NCBI RefSeq assembly: GCF_015461835.1
Contig: NZ_JACOPX010000001.1
Coordinates: forward strand, 186,001 to 250,000
Source: Pseudomonas neuropathica
GTDB taxonomy: Bacteria; Pseudomonadota; Gammaproteobacteria; Pseudomonadales; Pseudomonadaceae
Length of the DNA: 64,000 nucleotides
Direction of reading: 5' to 3'
This document shows, in pieces, positions 35,462-45,900 of the stretch. Positions within the stretch are counted from its first letter, which is position 1; each line of letters begins with the position of its first letter. A model generated the notes under the pieces. It was given only the letters and a program-made list of their open reading frames with translations. It searched no databases and had not been told where the DNA came from. The position numbers and the translations under genes were made by a program.

Positions 35462-38400
35462 TTACCTGTCACGGCGCCAGGAAGGGCCGGACTGTGGCGA
35501 GGATGGGCCGGGTTGCGGCTCCGCCTCGCGGACTGTCGTCAGCGCAGCCAGCTCCGTACGCGTCAGTGCCTTCAGTGCATCGATGCGAGCTTCTGCCAGT
35601 TCGATCTGAAGTGAATCCACTGCTTCCAGATAAGCGCTGCTGTGTATGTCGGCAAATGTATCCTCCACCTCCTCCTGCCGCCTCCTGGCGTTGAGTTCGA
35701 GCGTTTCGAACACCTCGCTGTGGCGATCGCGCAGGTAGCGGATCCAGTAATCGCGTGAAATCAGATTTTCCAGAAACATTTCGGATGCTTCATCCCTGAG
35801 CACCGACGTGCGCGCGTCGATCAACTGCTGCCCGCGAATCGGTGCGGCGTACAGCATGTGTTCCGGTTGCGCCGGCAAATCCAGCCCGTCCGGCCAGCCT
35901 CGGGTCATGCCGATCCGGTATTGCAGACGGATTTCCGCCCGATCCTTGTTCTTCGCCGCGGCTTCTGCCAGCCGGTCGACCCTTTCCAGGCGGAACAGAC
36001 GTCGCGTCAGCTCAAGCAAGGCCCTGCCGCGTTGCTCCCGGCGGTGTCGTGGAATATCGCGCAGGGCGTTGTATTCATAGACGCGGGTTTCCAGTTCGCT
36101 GAATGACAGGATCCGGCCATCGCCGCAGGTGCCGTGGGTCTCGGCGTTGAGAAATAACAGCTCTCGCAGCTCGGCGTTTTCCGTGGCGGCCTCGATGACT
36201 TGCCAGACCCGATGGGTCAAATCAACGCCGGACAACCGGAATTCAAGGGTATCGGGCAAGGTCGAGAGCAAATGAAAGAACGACTCATGGTTGTCCTGAT
36301 CAGCCAATTGCAGCCATAGCGCCTGCCGCGCGGCACGCGCATCTGCATGTGTGTACGTCATCCAGATTGCCATCGCTGGCACTGCCACATCCTGCTCCGG
36401 ATCGGCAATCACTTCCGCTGCCTCCACAGCGGCATGCGTATCAACCCGCCGGGAACCGCCACCCCCACTGGGGCCATCGCTGTCGGAACCCAAATCCGAA
36501 TCCGATCCCTGACCGGAGCCAGAATCCGAATCGCTGTCGGTCTCCAATTCGCGTTCGGCAATTTCACGCTGCAGAAAAGCCTGGGAATAACCCATGACAT
36601 CACGGTCTGCGTTGGCCGCACTGTATTCCCGCAGTTGCTGCAGGCAATTGAGCGACAGGGAGTTTTCGGACAGGTCGGTGCCGTCCACCAGCGCTTGATG
36701 GTTGCCATCCAGCAGTCGGTCCGGAAAGACCATGATGTTGTTGCCCGACAGGTCCAGTCGTTGCAAATGCGCCAGATCGAGCACGCCGTCAGGCCAGAAA
36801 TCCAGACCGTTCTGGCTGAGATTGAGCGTCTCCAGACGGGCGAAGGCGATGGCGCTGAACTCCTCCAGCTGATTGTGGCTGAGGTCGAGCCAGCGCAGTT
36901 GCGTCCCGCCCACGTGCTGATACACGGTTTGTGCCACGGCCAGCCGATTACCGCTCAACTCCAGACGTTCCAGACGGTTCAAACGACCGACAGCTTCCGG
37001 CAGCTGTTCCAGGGCATTGGCGTTGAGTCTCAGGGTGGTCAACTCAGGGAACGCCGGGCAAAAGAGGTTGAAGCTATCAACTGAAAACTTGATCCCTGTC
37101 AGATCCAGTGTCCGCACATGGGCAAACACGTTTGACAGCGCGGGCAGATCGCTCATGGCCCCCGCTGAAAGGCTCAGCGTCTGTCCGGCGGACTCGGAAA
37201 GCGCAGTGAGCCCGTCCCGCCAGCAAGCGCGGATCCGCGTCGCGTCGAAGAACCTTGTGGACGATGACACGCTTTCACCAGGCCCTTGCGTCGCACCGAA
37301 AATCCAGCCGTTCAACTCACGCGTCAGCGTCTCGTCACTTGCTCGCCACTGGGTCAGCCTGTCCGCCATTTGCTCCGGGGACAGGCCTTCATCGCGCAAT
37401 CGGGCAACGCTGGCTTGCGCTTGTTCAAGCGTCAGCGAGGGAAATATCTCCAGTACACGGGCATTCATGTCGGAACCGACGCCGGGTGCAGAGACAGGCG
37501 GGAGTGCTAACAACTGACCGGCACGCTCCAGTGCACTTTCCGGCGGGGTCCCGCTTGAATCGGCCGGCAATGACGCCGATTGCGCGTCGAACCGTTGCAA
37601 GGCGCCTTCCGGCAATCCAATGGACATTTCAATCCGGCGCTGCGCCGCCCGCATGTCCGCCTCGCCTGCAGTACTGAAGCGGTTGTTCCGCAGGCGGGTC
37701 TTCAGCAGCACAGCGTCGTTGACAAGCACCTGTTCGGGGAGCGACTCGATGGTGTTATGACGTAAATCCAGCGTTCGCAAATGCGGCAGGCTTTCCGCCC
37801 CAGTCGGCCATTGATTGAATCCATTGACGCTGAGGTTCAGCGTCTTGAGCCCGGTCAGGCGAGAAACGTCCAGTGTGTCCAGGCGATTGAGCCGGGCATT
37901 GAGATGTTCCAGTTTGTTCAGGGCATTGAACTGGCTCTGAACCTCAGGGGTAACGGCTATAAAGTTGAGAGACAAATCCAGTTGCGTCAGGTGGGTTGCA
38001 TCGGCTGGCCGGACCGGCAGTTCCGTCAATCCACAGGCGGTGACTTGCAGACTCGTGGTGCCACTGAATGCCCGGAGAAAATCGCGAATCTGGTCGATCG
38101 GCACATTCAACCGATCCAGCCGCACACTCTGTACGTGAGCAAACGCACCGGTTGGCAATTGCGGCAGTTCCCTGACCGACTCTTCGCCCTGTACCCATGC
38201 GGTGTCCACCAGTTCAAACACGCCGGCATCGTCGAGTTCGGTGCTTGATGCCCAGTTCGTCCCATTGAAAGGACGAACGTCGTCATTCAAGCGAAAGCGC
38301 CTGCGTATGGCTGCACGCCAGTTCTTTTCCAGAGCACGTACCACCCGTGCATTGGGCTGCGCTTGCCAGCGGGCGGCGGGAATTGCATTACGCAATCCAT

Positions 38401-41400
38401 CAGATGCGGTGGGCTCGTAGAACTGGCGGAAAATTGCGGTGTGCTCCACACGCAGAATCTCCACAGCCTTGAGTCGGGTTTCCGGGGTATTCCAGAGTGT
38501 CATGATGCGCTCGGGCAACGGATTGAGGCGGCCGGCCTCGCCCGTCAGGAACTGCAGTTCTCCGGCACAGTAGCGGCGAACCATCAAGTCCAGATCAACC
38601 AGATGTCGCCACTGCCCCATGTAGTTTTTCACATAGTCGTAAGCAGGTTTGAACGCTTCATGAGAGAACCTGGACCAGTCCAGCGACAAGCCTGCCCAGA
38701 GTTTTTCGTGTCCGACATAGAGCGATTGTGGAATGGATGTGATGGCTGTCTGCGTCAGGTCCAGTCGTTCCAGTTCAGGCAGTTGCTGCACATAGGCCGG
38801 CCATTGCGTCAGGCCCGACGCTTCGATCCTGAGTTTCTTCAGGCGTTTGAGGGGCGTCAGATCCAGGCCAGCGGCATGGCTCCGACCGTCGAAAAAATCA
38901 AGATGAAGTTCCTCAAGGGCGGTCAACGTCCTCAATTTTGTCGATAGATCGGAAGCCATCACCCTGACTGACGTCCTGAACTTGAGCTTCTTCAGTGCAG
39001 ACATCCGGGTCACAGTCAAAGGCAAGGTCGTCAGTGCCTGCTCTTGCGCCATGTAGGCGCCAAACAGACTGCCACGCTCCCCCAGCGACAGCGTTTGCAC
39101 GTTGGCAAATCGCGCCAGAAAGGCGTCCGCATTGGCGTCGGTGATGCCATTGCCGCCAATTGAAAGTTTACGCACATGGGCAAAGTCTGCATTCAGCTCT
39201 GGCAGGGGGTCATAAGTGAGTATCGAGAGTTCGTCGGCACCTGAAACTCCAGTGGACAAGGCGTTGCGCCAGCAGGTTTTCAGCGCTTGCGCGGCGCGAA
39301 ACTTGTGATCCGTTGCGGAACGTTCCCAAGGCGCCGCCGTGGATGTGCCTGCCCATTCATCCAGCGTCGTATTCAACTGCTGCCATTCATGGCGGCGTGA
39401 TTGCAACAGCTGGAAAATCGCGTTGTCGTCTTTACCCGTCCGGTACTGCTCGAGAATGAAACCGTTAGCCTGTTCGTAGGTAAGCTGCGGATAGACATCG
39501 CACACATGAGCGGTCAGGTTCATTTGCAACCCGGCGCCGCGTCCGCTCGCGGGGTAACCGATCAACGTAGCGTTCACACGCACGGGCGGCTTGATCCATT
39601 TGACCTGTGGCGCGAGCAGCGCAGGCGTATCTGCCTGATGCCGATCGGCATGATCGATGATCTTTTTCTGTAACCGGGCGGACTGCCCCACCTCGGGCAC
39701 ACCGAGGCTGCGGCGCGCGTCATCAGGCAAGGCATACATGATCGATGAGTAAAAGTTGTCGCCTTTGCGAGGCAGGCTGTTGAGTGCAAGACCACGTTCG
39801 TCGAACGCCTGAAACTGAGCGCCTTTCTTGATCAGGTATTTCTTCTCGCTGGCTGTTTCACTGCCGATGCTGTCGAGCAGCATGCCGGCGTCATTGCCCT
39901 CGCGAACTTCAATGCGAACGCTGTCGGCCCAACCCGGCAACTGCTCCAGCGTATGCAACGCCAAGCGCCGGCTGTCCGCCGAAGCGACATTTTCACTGCG
40001 CAGACCGACATAGGCCGCGACTTGTCGGCTTTGACGCGCGTACCAGCGTGCCTCCTCCAGCAGGCGTAGCGGCACTCGATGGCCTGAGTCAAGTCGCTCC
40101 AGATCATCGGAGCGTCCATGGGCCAGCACCGTTTGTGCCGCGGGTTCGCTGAGTCCAGGGCAGGCCTTCTGCAAACGCGCAACCCGAGAATCGATGGGAT
40201 CGGTTCCCTTGTAGAGGCTGTCGAAGATCGCCGGCTGACGAGTGTCGGCGTAGTCGGCGATCTGCTTACCGAACTCTGCCGGCCGGGCATCGCGCACGCG
40301 TGCACCTTGCTCGCCCAGGAGCCGGGTGAGTTCTGACTCGTCCAGCGCCGCGAGGATGTGTGCTGGCAGGCCACCGCTGAGAATATCGGCCCGCGATATC
40401 TGAATCGGTGCCTTGACGCCGACGTCGCGAAACCGCCGCACGGAACCATACCTGACCGACTTGCCGGACAGTTGCTCGCCGTCGAATACTTCCAGCACCC
40501 GGTTCGCCGGCCAGCGCGGCATTTCGGTGATCAGCGGCAACGCAAAGAGATACAGTTCGTCGATCGGTTTTGTCCCGCGCAACTGTTCAACCACCAGTGC
40601 CGCGTTGCTATCCGCCTGCATCACGCGCATGGCCTGCGTCAGTTCCGGTGGTGGTAGCGCAGAATCGACGTGCATCTTGCGCAGAGTGGCGTCAGTGACA
40701 CCGCTGATATCGGCAGCCTTGATCAACTGCGCGTCGGTGAAGGCTTCGGTTGCGTGGCCGATGCGCCGCAGCAGGGTCAGACGATCCCAATCCCGCGGCC
40801 GCTCCAGCGTGTGCCGCCAGGCACCGCGTCCGTTGCTCTCCAGCACCGGCTGCCAGGCGCTGGCATCGGTAGGGTGCTTGATGCGCCATTTGCTGATCGA
40901 CTCATCGTAAAACTGCTCGTAGACCTTGCCGTCCTGGCGTATGAAGGTTTGACCTTCCAGCACATGCTGGCCGGCAGAATTCGGGCCGGGGCTGTCTGAC
41001 AGCGTGACAGCGGACTCGTAAGCTCTAAGGTCGGCTCTCCACAGGCGAGTTTCGCCGTTGGGCAATTTCACCGACTGCAGCCGCTCGATGATCGGCACGG
41101 CTCTGGCGCCAGAGATTTTCTGCACCCCGGCCCCCACTCCCGCCATCAACGCAATCTGCGCCAGATTCTCCGCGACATCGATCAGGTGATCCTTCGCCGC
41201 CCGACGATCACCCTCACTCCATTCAATCGCGCCTTCCAGGGTTTCAGTCAGCAACTGCCCGGCCATCACCACCATCATGACCTCGCCCAGCACCGGCACG
41301 AACATCGAGACAAGGTTCAGGCCAAGCATGCCGATCTGCAGCAGTTGAGCGAGCTTGGCGTCACGGGCCTTCGCATCGACATCTGCCGCTGGCACGGCAT

Positions 41401-42808
41401 GGCTTCGTGCATCGGCCAATACCTTGGCACGGCTCTGGGTGTAAAGGTATTGCCAGAGATCCTCATTGGGCGCCCAAATCCCCCGGCCGCTGCGACCGAA
41501 CGTCGATGGCGCAATGTAAGGATCAGGCACAGGATCCCACCTGATCTCACGCTCGGGTGGCAGTTCACGGATCCGGGTGAACACCGAACCGCCCGCCAAC
41601 ACCTGCGCCACAGCCAGCCATGGCGAGCGCCATATTGCCCATACATCGCCCGGTGAACCGGCCGCTTTTTGTCTGAACTGGCTGAAATAATACGCACGCT
41701 GGTCATACGGCAGAAACTGGCTCAGAAAACGCTGGTACGCGGTCGGTTCCGCGCCTGGCGCTTGTGCGGGATCGCGGGCGGTGAGCAAGCGCTTGAACTC
41801 ATCGCGCAGCTGTTGGACGGTATAGCGCTTGAGCGGGTGCTCCGGATCGTGAGGGATGTAAAGGATCAGCTCGTCGCTGTAGCGGTACTTCTGGCAAATG
41901 ACAAACACCACGCAGCCGGTCAGCCTTTTTTTCATCACGCCCAGGTCACTGAACCAGACCTGTTTCTCGCCCATCCACGGGTGCATGTTGCCGTGGATCA
42001 CCGACACAATCATTGCGTGATCCGCCGGCTCAATGTCTTTTTGCAACAGCGCCTGATCGGCTGCGGCGCGCATCGTCGCCTTCTGGCTGGCAATGAAGCG
42101 CTCGCTGAGCACCGCCTCTGCCACAGCATCGGCCGGGTGGAAGAATGTCGTCAAATAGGTCTGATACTGCTTGCCGACATCCAGTTCTCGGCAAAGCGTC
42201 AGGAACTGCATCACCGTCAGGCCGATGCTCACGTAATCGAATGTACCAGGGGTGGAGGTTGCTACAACGAAACCTGACGTCGAGTGAAAAGCGCCCTGCT
42301 TGCATTCGTCAGCTTCGAAGTTGTGCAGCGCTGCGTCCAGCATCGAAAGCTTGAGGACCTCGAAGGACGCCAGCTCGATCTTTTCAACACCCAGTTCGAC
42401 GGGACGCCGCAGGCACAGGAGCGTCTTGTCGACATCGATTCGTAATTGATGTTGGTCCTTGAGCGCTTTGAGCAGCAATGGCCTGGCAAATGTCTCGACG
42501 TCCTGAAGGGTCGCCATGGTTCTATCAAGATCGTTTTGGGCGACAACGCTGGCCTTCATGCTGTCGGCCAGCGTCTTGCGTTGTGCCGCCGTCGCGTCGA
42601 GGTACCACGCTGGCAGCGCAGTCGGAACGGTTTTGAGCGCTTCGCGCCGTTGCGGCGAAGCGCTGGACAGCCACGTCGGGATCGACTTTTCGAGAAAATC
42701 GCGGTGCAGGCTTTGCGTTGTATTGAGCGTTGTCGGCTGGCTGTCAGCGGCAGCTCGAGCGAGCGGCGCAGCTTGCGTCGTCTCTGGGTTGGAAGGGATA
42801 GCGATCAT
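35462..42808 (-). CDS. Giant LRR protein with dermonecrotic-toxin-like region and NEL E3 ubiquitin ligase domain
   Basis: 2448-aa protein. Residues ~30-340 resemble the DUF6543 'dermonecrotic toxin' region (SLHRDFLEKSIPTWLSSA, VDKTLLCLRRPVELG). A hydrophobic hairpin lies at ~486-518 (GLNLVSMFVPVLGEVMMVV). Three leucine-rich-repeat blocks start near 1206, 1554 and 1894, each opening with an FAHV segment. A Ser/Asp/Gly linker (DSDSDSGSGQGSDSDLGS) leads to the C-terminal NEL domain with the catalytic Cys2228 in ETHGTCGDGR, the CxD motif of IpaH/SspH ligases. It would attach ubiquitin to a eukaryotic protein. The ATG at 42808 has AGGAG five bases upstream; a GTG six bases earlier is too close. 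It is a paralog of the next gene. No chaperone or secretion gene is nearby. Confidence 0.85.
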   Translation of the reverse strand: MIAIPSNPETTQAAPLARAAADSQPTTLNTTQSLHRDFLEKSIPTWLSSASPQRREALKTVPTALPAWYLDATAAQRKTLADSMKASVVAQNDLDRTMATLQDVETFARPLLLKALKDQHQLRIDVDKTLLCLRRPVELGVEKIELASFEVLKLSMLDAALHNFEADECKQGAFHSTSGFVVATSTPGTFDYVSIGLTVMQFLTLCRELDVGKQYQTYLTTFFHPADAVAEAVLSERFIASQKATMRAAADQALLQKDIEPADHAMIVSVIHGNMHPWMGEKQVWFSDLGVMKKRLTGCVVFVICQKYRYSDELILYIPHDPEHPLKRYTVQQLRDEFKRLLTARDPAQAPGAEPTAYQRFLSQFLPYDQRAYYFSQFRQKAAGSPGDVWAIWRSPWLAVAQVLAGGSVFTRIRELPPEREIRWDPVPDPYIAPSTFGRSGRGIWAPNEDLWQYLYTQSRAKVLADARSHAVPAADVDAKARDAKLAQLLQIGMLGLNLVSMFVPVLGEVMMVVMAGQLLTETLEGAIEWSEGDRRAAKDHLIDVAENLAQIALMAGVGAGVQKISGARAVPIIERLQSVKLPNGETRLWRADLRAYESAVTLSDSPGPNSAGQHVLEGQTFIRQDGKVYEQFYDESISKWRIKHPTDASAWQPVLESNGRGAWRHTLERPRDWDRLTLLRRIGHATEAFTDAQLIKAADISGVTDATLRKMHVDSALPPPELTQAMRVMQADSNAALVVEQLRGTKPIDELYLFALPLITEMPRWPANRVLEVFDGEQLSGKSVRYGSVRRFRDVGVKAPIQISRADILSGGLPAHILAALDESELTRLLGEQGARVRDARPAEFGKQIADYADTRQPAIFDSLYKGTDPIDSRVARLQKACPGLSEPAAQTVLAHGRSDDLERLDSGHRVPLRLLEEARWYARQSRQVAAYVGLRSENVASADSRRLALHTLEQLPGWADSVRIEVREGNDAGMLLDSIGSETASEKKYLIKKGAQFQAFDERGLALNSLPRKGDNFYSSIMYALPDDARRSLGVPEVGQSARLQKKIIDHADRHQADTPALLAPQVKWIKPPVRVNATLIGYPASGRGAGLQMNLTAHVCDVYPQLTYEQANGFILEQYRTGKDDNAIFQLLQSRRHEWQQLNTTLDEWAGTSTAAPWERSATDHKFRAAQALKTCWRNALSTGVSGADELSILTYDPLPELNADFAHVRKLSIGGNGITDANADAFLARFANVQTLSLGERGSLFGAYMAQEQALTTLPLTVTRMSALKKLKFRTSVRVMASDLSTKLRTLTALEELHLDFFDGRSHAAGLDLTPLKRLKKLRIEASGLTQWPAYVQQLPELERLDLTQTAITSIPQSLYVGHEKLWAGLSLDWSRFSHEAFKPAYDYVKNYMGQWRHLVDLDLMVRRYCAGELQFLTGEAGRLNPLPERIMTLWNTPETRLKAVEILRVEHTAIFRQFYEPTASDGLRNAIPAARWQAQPNARVVRALEKNWRAAIRRRFRLNDDVRPFNGTNWASSTELDDAGVFELVDTAWVQGEESVRELPQLPTGAFAHVQSVRLDRLNVPIDQIRDFLRAFSGTTSLQVTACGLTELPVRPADATHLTQLDLSLNFIAVTPEVQSQFNALNKLEHLNARLNRLDTLDVSRLTGLKTLNLSVNGFNQWPTGAESLPHLRTLDLRHNTIESLPEQVLVNDAVLLKTRLRNNRFSTAGEADMRAAQRRIEMSIGLPEGALQRFDAQSASLPADSSGTPPESALERAGQLLALPPVSAPGVGSDMNARVLEIFPSLTLEQAQASVARLRDEGLSPEQMADRLTQWRASDETLTRELNGWIFGATQGPGESVSSSTRFFDATRIRACWRDGLTALSESAGQTLSLSAGAMSDLPALSNVFAHVRTLDLTGIKFSVDSFNLFCPAFPELTTLRLNANALEQLPEAVGRLNRLERLELSGNRLAVAQTVYQHVGGTQLRWLDLSHNQLEEFSAIAFARLETLNLSQNGLDFWPDGVLDLAHLQRLDLSGNNIMVFPDRLLDGNHQALVDGTDLSENSLSLNCLQQLREYSAANADRDVMGYSQAFLQREIAERELETDSDSDSGSGQGSDSDLGSDSDGPSGGGGSRRVDTHAAVEAAEVIADPEQDVAVPAMAIWMTYTHADARAARQALWLQLADQDNHESFFHLLSTLPDTLEFRLSGVDLTHRVWQVIEAATENAELRELLFLNAETHGTCGDGRILSFSELETRVYEYNALRDIPRHRREQRGRALLELTRRLFRLERVDRLAEAAAKNKDRAEIRLQYRIGMTRGWPDGLDLPAQPEHMLYAAPIRGQQLIDARTSVLRDEASEMFLENLISRDYWIRYLRDRHSEVFETLELNARRRQEEVEDTFADIHSSAYLEAVDSLQIELAEARIDALKALTRTELAALTTVREAEPQPGPSSPQSGPSWRRDR

Positions 42809-42813
42809 GATCA

Positions 42814-42829
42814 CTCCTAGTTGATGGAG
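42814..42829 (-). promoter_or_regulatory. Ribosome-site hairpin of first NEL gene
   Basis: In the mRNA sense the ribosome site GGAG (complement of 42814-42817) can pair with an upstream CTCC (complement of 42826-42829) across 8 bases. The paralog has a stronger version. It may hide the ribosome site; the TAGGAG also resembles the GGA core bound by RsmA/CsrA proteins. Confidence 0.4.
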
Positions 42830-42886
42830 CGATCAGCAGACCATATCCCGTCAGCGGATTTGCGGTATCCGGTTATTGCCGGTCCG

Positions 42887-42919
42887 GCCGTGAGTAACCT
42901 GATATGTATCACTCACGGC
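42887..42919. terminator. Hairpin downstream of second NEL gene
   Basis: Nine-base arms GCCGTGAGT (42887-42895) and ACTCACGGC (42911-42919) with a 15-base loop, 28 bases past the stop of the second NEL gene on the minus strand. No T tract; a moderate candidate for transcription stop or message end. Confidence 0.45.
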
Positions 42920-42946
42920 GCAATCTTCAACGCCAGTCTGCCCCCG

Positions 42947-45900
42947 TCAAGGGCGGCTCGATGGTCCCGGTTTCGGCGTGATTCGATCACCTTCTTCGGC
43001 CTCATCGGCAAAACTCTGCAGATCGATGATCTCCCTACGTGTCAGCTCGAGCCGTTTCTGGGTGAGCAGCCGTTCCATCGCCTTGCCCAAATCATCCAGT
43101 TCCCGATCGTACTGTCGCGCATCGATTTCACCCCGAGAAAGTCGATCATCCAACACACTCCAGCGCTGTTGGCGTTGCTGATCAACCGCGGAATCTATTG
43201 CCTGCATCTCCAGCGGAAGGCGTTCCTCCAGATAGGTGATCCAGTAATCGCGGGCGATCATGCTCAGTGGCAGTGCGTCAGTCCGTTCCGCCTCGAGGAT
43301 CGAGGCCCGGGTCTGATTCAGCAGTTCACCGCTGAGGGGTACGTCATAGAGCATGTATGTCGGCTGCCCGGGCAGATCCACCCCATCGCCCCAACCACCG
43401 GTCAGGCCGATGCGATATTTCAGGCGCACCTCGGCACGATCCCTGCCCCGCCCTGCGGCGTCAGCCAGCGTCTCGATCCTGTCCAGACGAAACAATTGCC
43501 GGGACAGACGCAATAACGCCCGGCCCCTTAGCGCCATCCGATGCACCGGGATGTCGTGCAGTGCCCGATACACCGACACCCGCACTTCCAGATCGCTGAA
43601 TGTCAGAATCCGCCCGTCCGGGCACGTGCCATGGCTTTCAGCGCCGAGAAACAGCAACTGGCGCAATTCGCTGTTCTCCGTGGCTGCTTGCATGACATCC
43701 CACATTCTGCGTGTCAGGTCGGCCGGTACCAGCCGGAAGTCGTCCGTGTCGCGCAACAAACGCAGCAGCTGAAAAAAACGCTGGTGATCGGGTTCTCGCG
43801 CCAGTTGCCCCCAGATGTCCGCTCTGCGAGCCGCGAGCGTCACATCGCTGTGCTGGAGCCACGGATCTCTTGATCTCGGTGCCACATCGTTGAGCGGATC
43901 CAGGACCTCTTCGACAGGCTGCACAGCAGCGTCAGGATCGTCCAAGTCCACATTGCCGGCGGCGTCTTCGGGAATGCCTGCCGGTTCTGCGCCACCGAAC
44001 AGATCGCCGAAAAGGTGTGTTTCGATCATCGTCTCAATGTTTCGGCGTGACATTCCCAGCACGTGCAACGCCGACTGCTCACGCGTATAGCGGCGCATGT
44101 CCTGCAAAGCAGAAAGGGACAAGCGTCGATTCTCGGAGAGATCAGTCCCCTGGATCAGACGCTCGTGTTCGCCGCTGAACAATTCCCCGGGAATGTGTGT
44201 GAGTTCGTTGCCGCTCAGGTTCAAGCTGTGCAACTGGGGTGCCTCGAATACACGGCCAGGCCATGCGGTCAGGTGGTTATAGCGCAAGTCCAGAGTCTGG
44301 ACGGCGCCAAAGTCGGGCGGGTTGAATACCCGAAGTTCGTTGTAGCCGACATCCAGCCTGCGAAGGCGCGCACGGGCCATCAACGGGTAAAGGTCCGTCG
44401 CGTCCGCGAGATCGCAATACTGCATCTCCAGGCGTTCAAGATGCTGCATCCGCAGTACCGGCCCAGGCACCGACACCAGGGGATTGCCACTGATATACAA
44501 GATTTCGACGTGGGGAAAAGCCCTGAGAAAACCGTCCGAACCCCGTGTGGTCATGCCCACGCCGCTCAGATCCAGCGTTCTGACTGCAGGGATCGGCACT
44601 GCCAGCTCCGGCAAATCACCGGTTTGCAGGCCTTGGAAATCCAGGTCCAGCCGGGCTCTGTCGACATGCTCTGTGAGTCCGTCCAGCCAGGCTTCGAAGA
44701 GGCGCCTCGCCGCGACCGATCGGTCTCGCGCATTGATCCTGTACGTGCCCGTGCGCACTTCGCGGGTATACAGCCAGTCATTCGCTCGACGGACCAATGC
44801 CTCGCAAAGGTGCTGCCATTCGGTGATCCGTGCTTCGATCTGCGCATCGCTCGCCCCCGACGCCCGCAGATTCTGCAAGTGAAGTCGCGCTTGCTCGACC
44901 GGCATGATGCGAGTCAAACGTTGCAACTGCGCCGAGGGCCCCGTTTGCCCTTGAAGCACCGTCGCGGCTTCTGGAAGCGATAACATCAGGTCGATAAACG
45001 ACCAGCCTGTTTCCGCAGGAGGGAAAAGCTCCGGCACCGGTTCTGCAGCGAACCGTGCCAGCGTGCCCTGCCCCAGCCCCCTTTGCTGCTCGATTCGCTG
45101 CAGCGCCCCGTGCAGGCTTGCTTCACCCTCAGGACTGAATACGTTACCGGCCAGGTTGGCTCTCATCAGCGCGTCGGGATGGGTCAACACCGACGGTGGC
45201 AGTGACGAGATCCGGTTGTCTCGCAGGTCGAGCCACGCCAACCGAGGCAGGTTTTCGGCACCGGCGGGCCAGGCGCGCAACTGCGTCGATCTCAGGCCCA
45301 GGGCACGCAATCGGCTCAACAGGCTGACATCGATATTGCCCAGCGGGTTGTTACTCAGATTCAACCTACTGAGACGCTGCAACCCGTTGATCTGCCGCTG
45401 CACGACAGGCGTTACCTCAATCCTGTTGCCCGATGCATCCAGATGCGTCAGCGCTGACAGCTCATCCGCCGCAAAGGGCAGCTCGGTGAAGGTATTACCG
45501 CTGAATTCAAGTGATTCGACATGACTGAATGCGCGGAGAAAGTGCCGAGCCTGTTCAATGGGGACGTCCAGCCTCCCCAGGCGCAGTGTACGCACGTGGG
45601 AGAAACTGCCTGCCGGCAGTGGCGGCAATTCGGTGATCCAGTCTGCAGACGTCAATACGGCTTGGCCTGACCGGTTAACTGGCAGTTCAAATGTCGCCAC
45701 GTTGGCGGTCAGGCCGTACCGTTGGCGAACCGTGCCATACCAGTTGGTTTTGAGCGCGTTCACAACGTCGGCGCTGGGCCCCATGGACCATTGCCGCCGA
45801 AGGGCAGCATAGCGTGTTCCATGCCGCAAGGCAGGTGTGTAGAACGCAGCGAAAATGGCTTCATGCTCCGCCCGAAGCTGTTCGATGGCGGTAACTCTTG

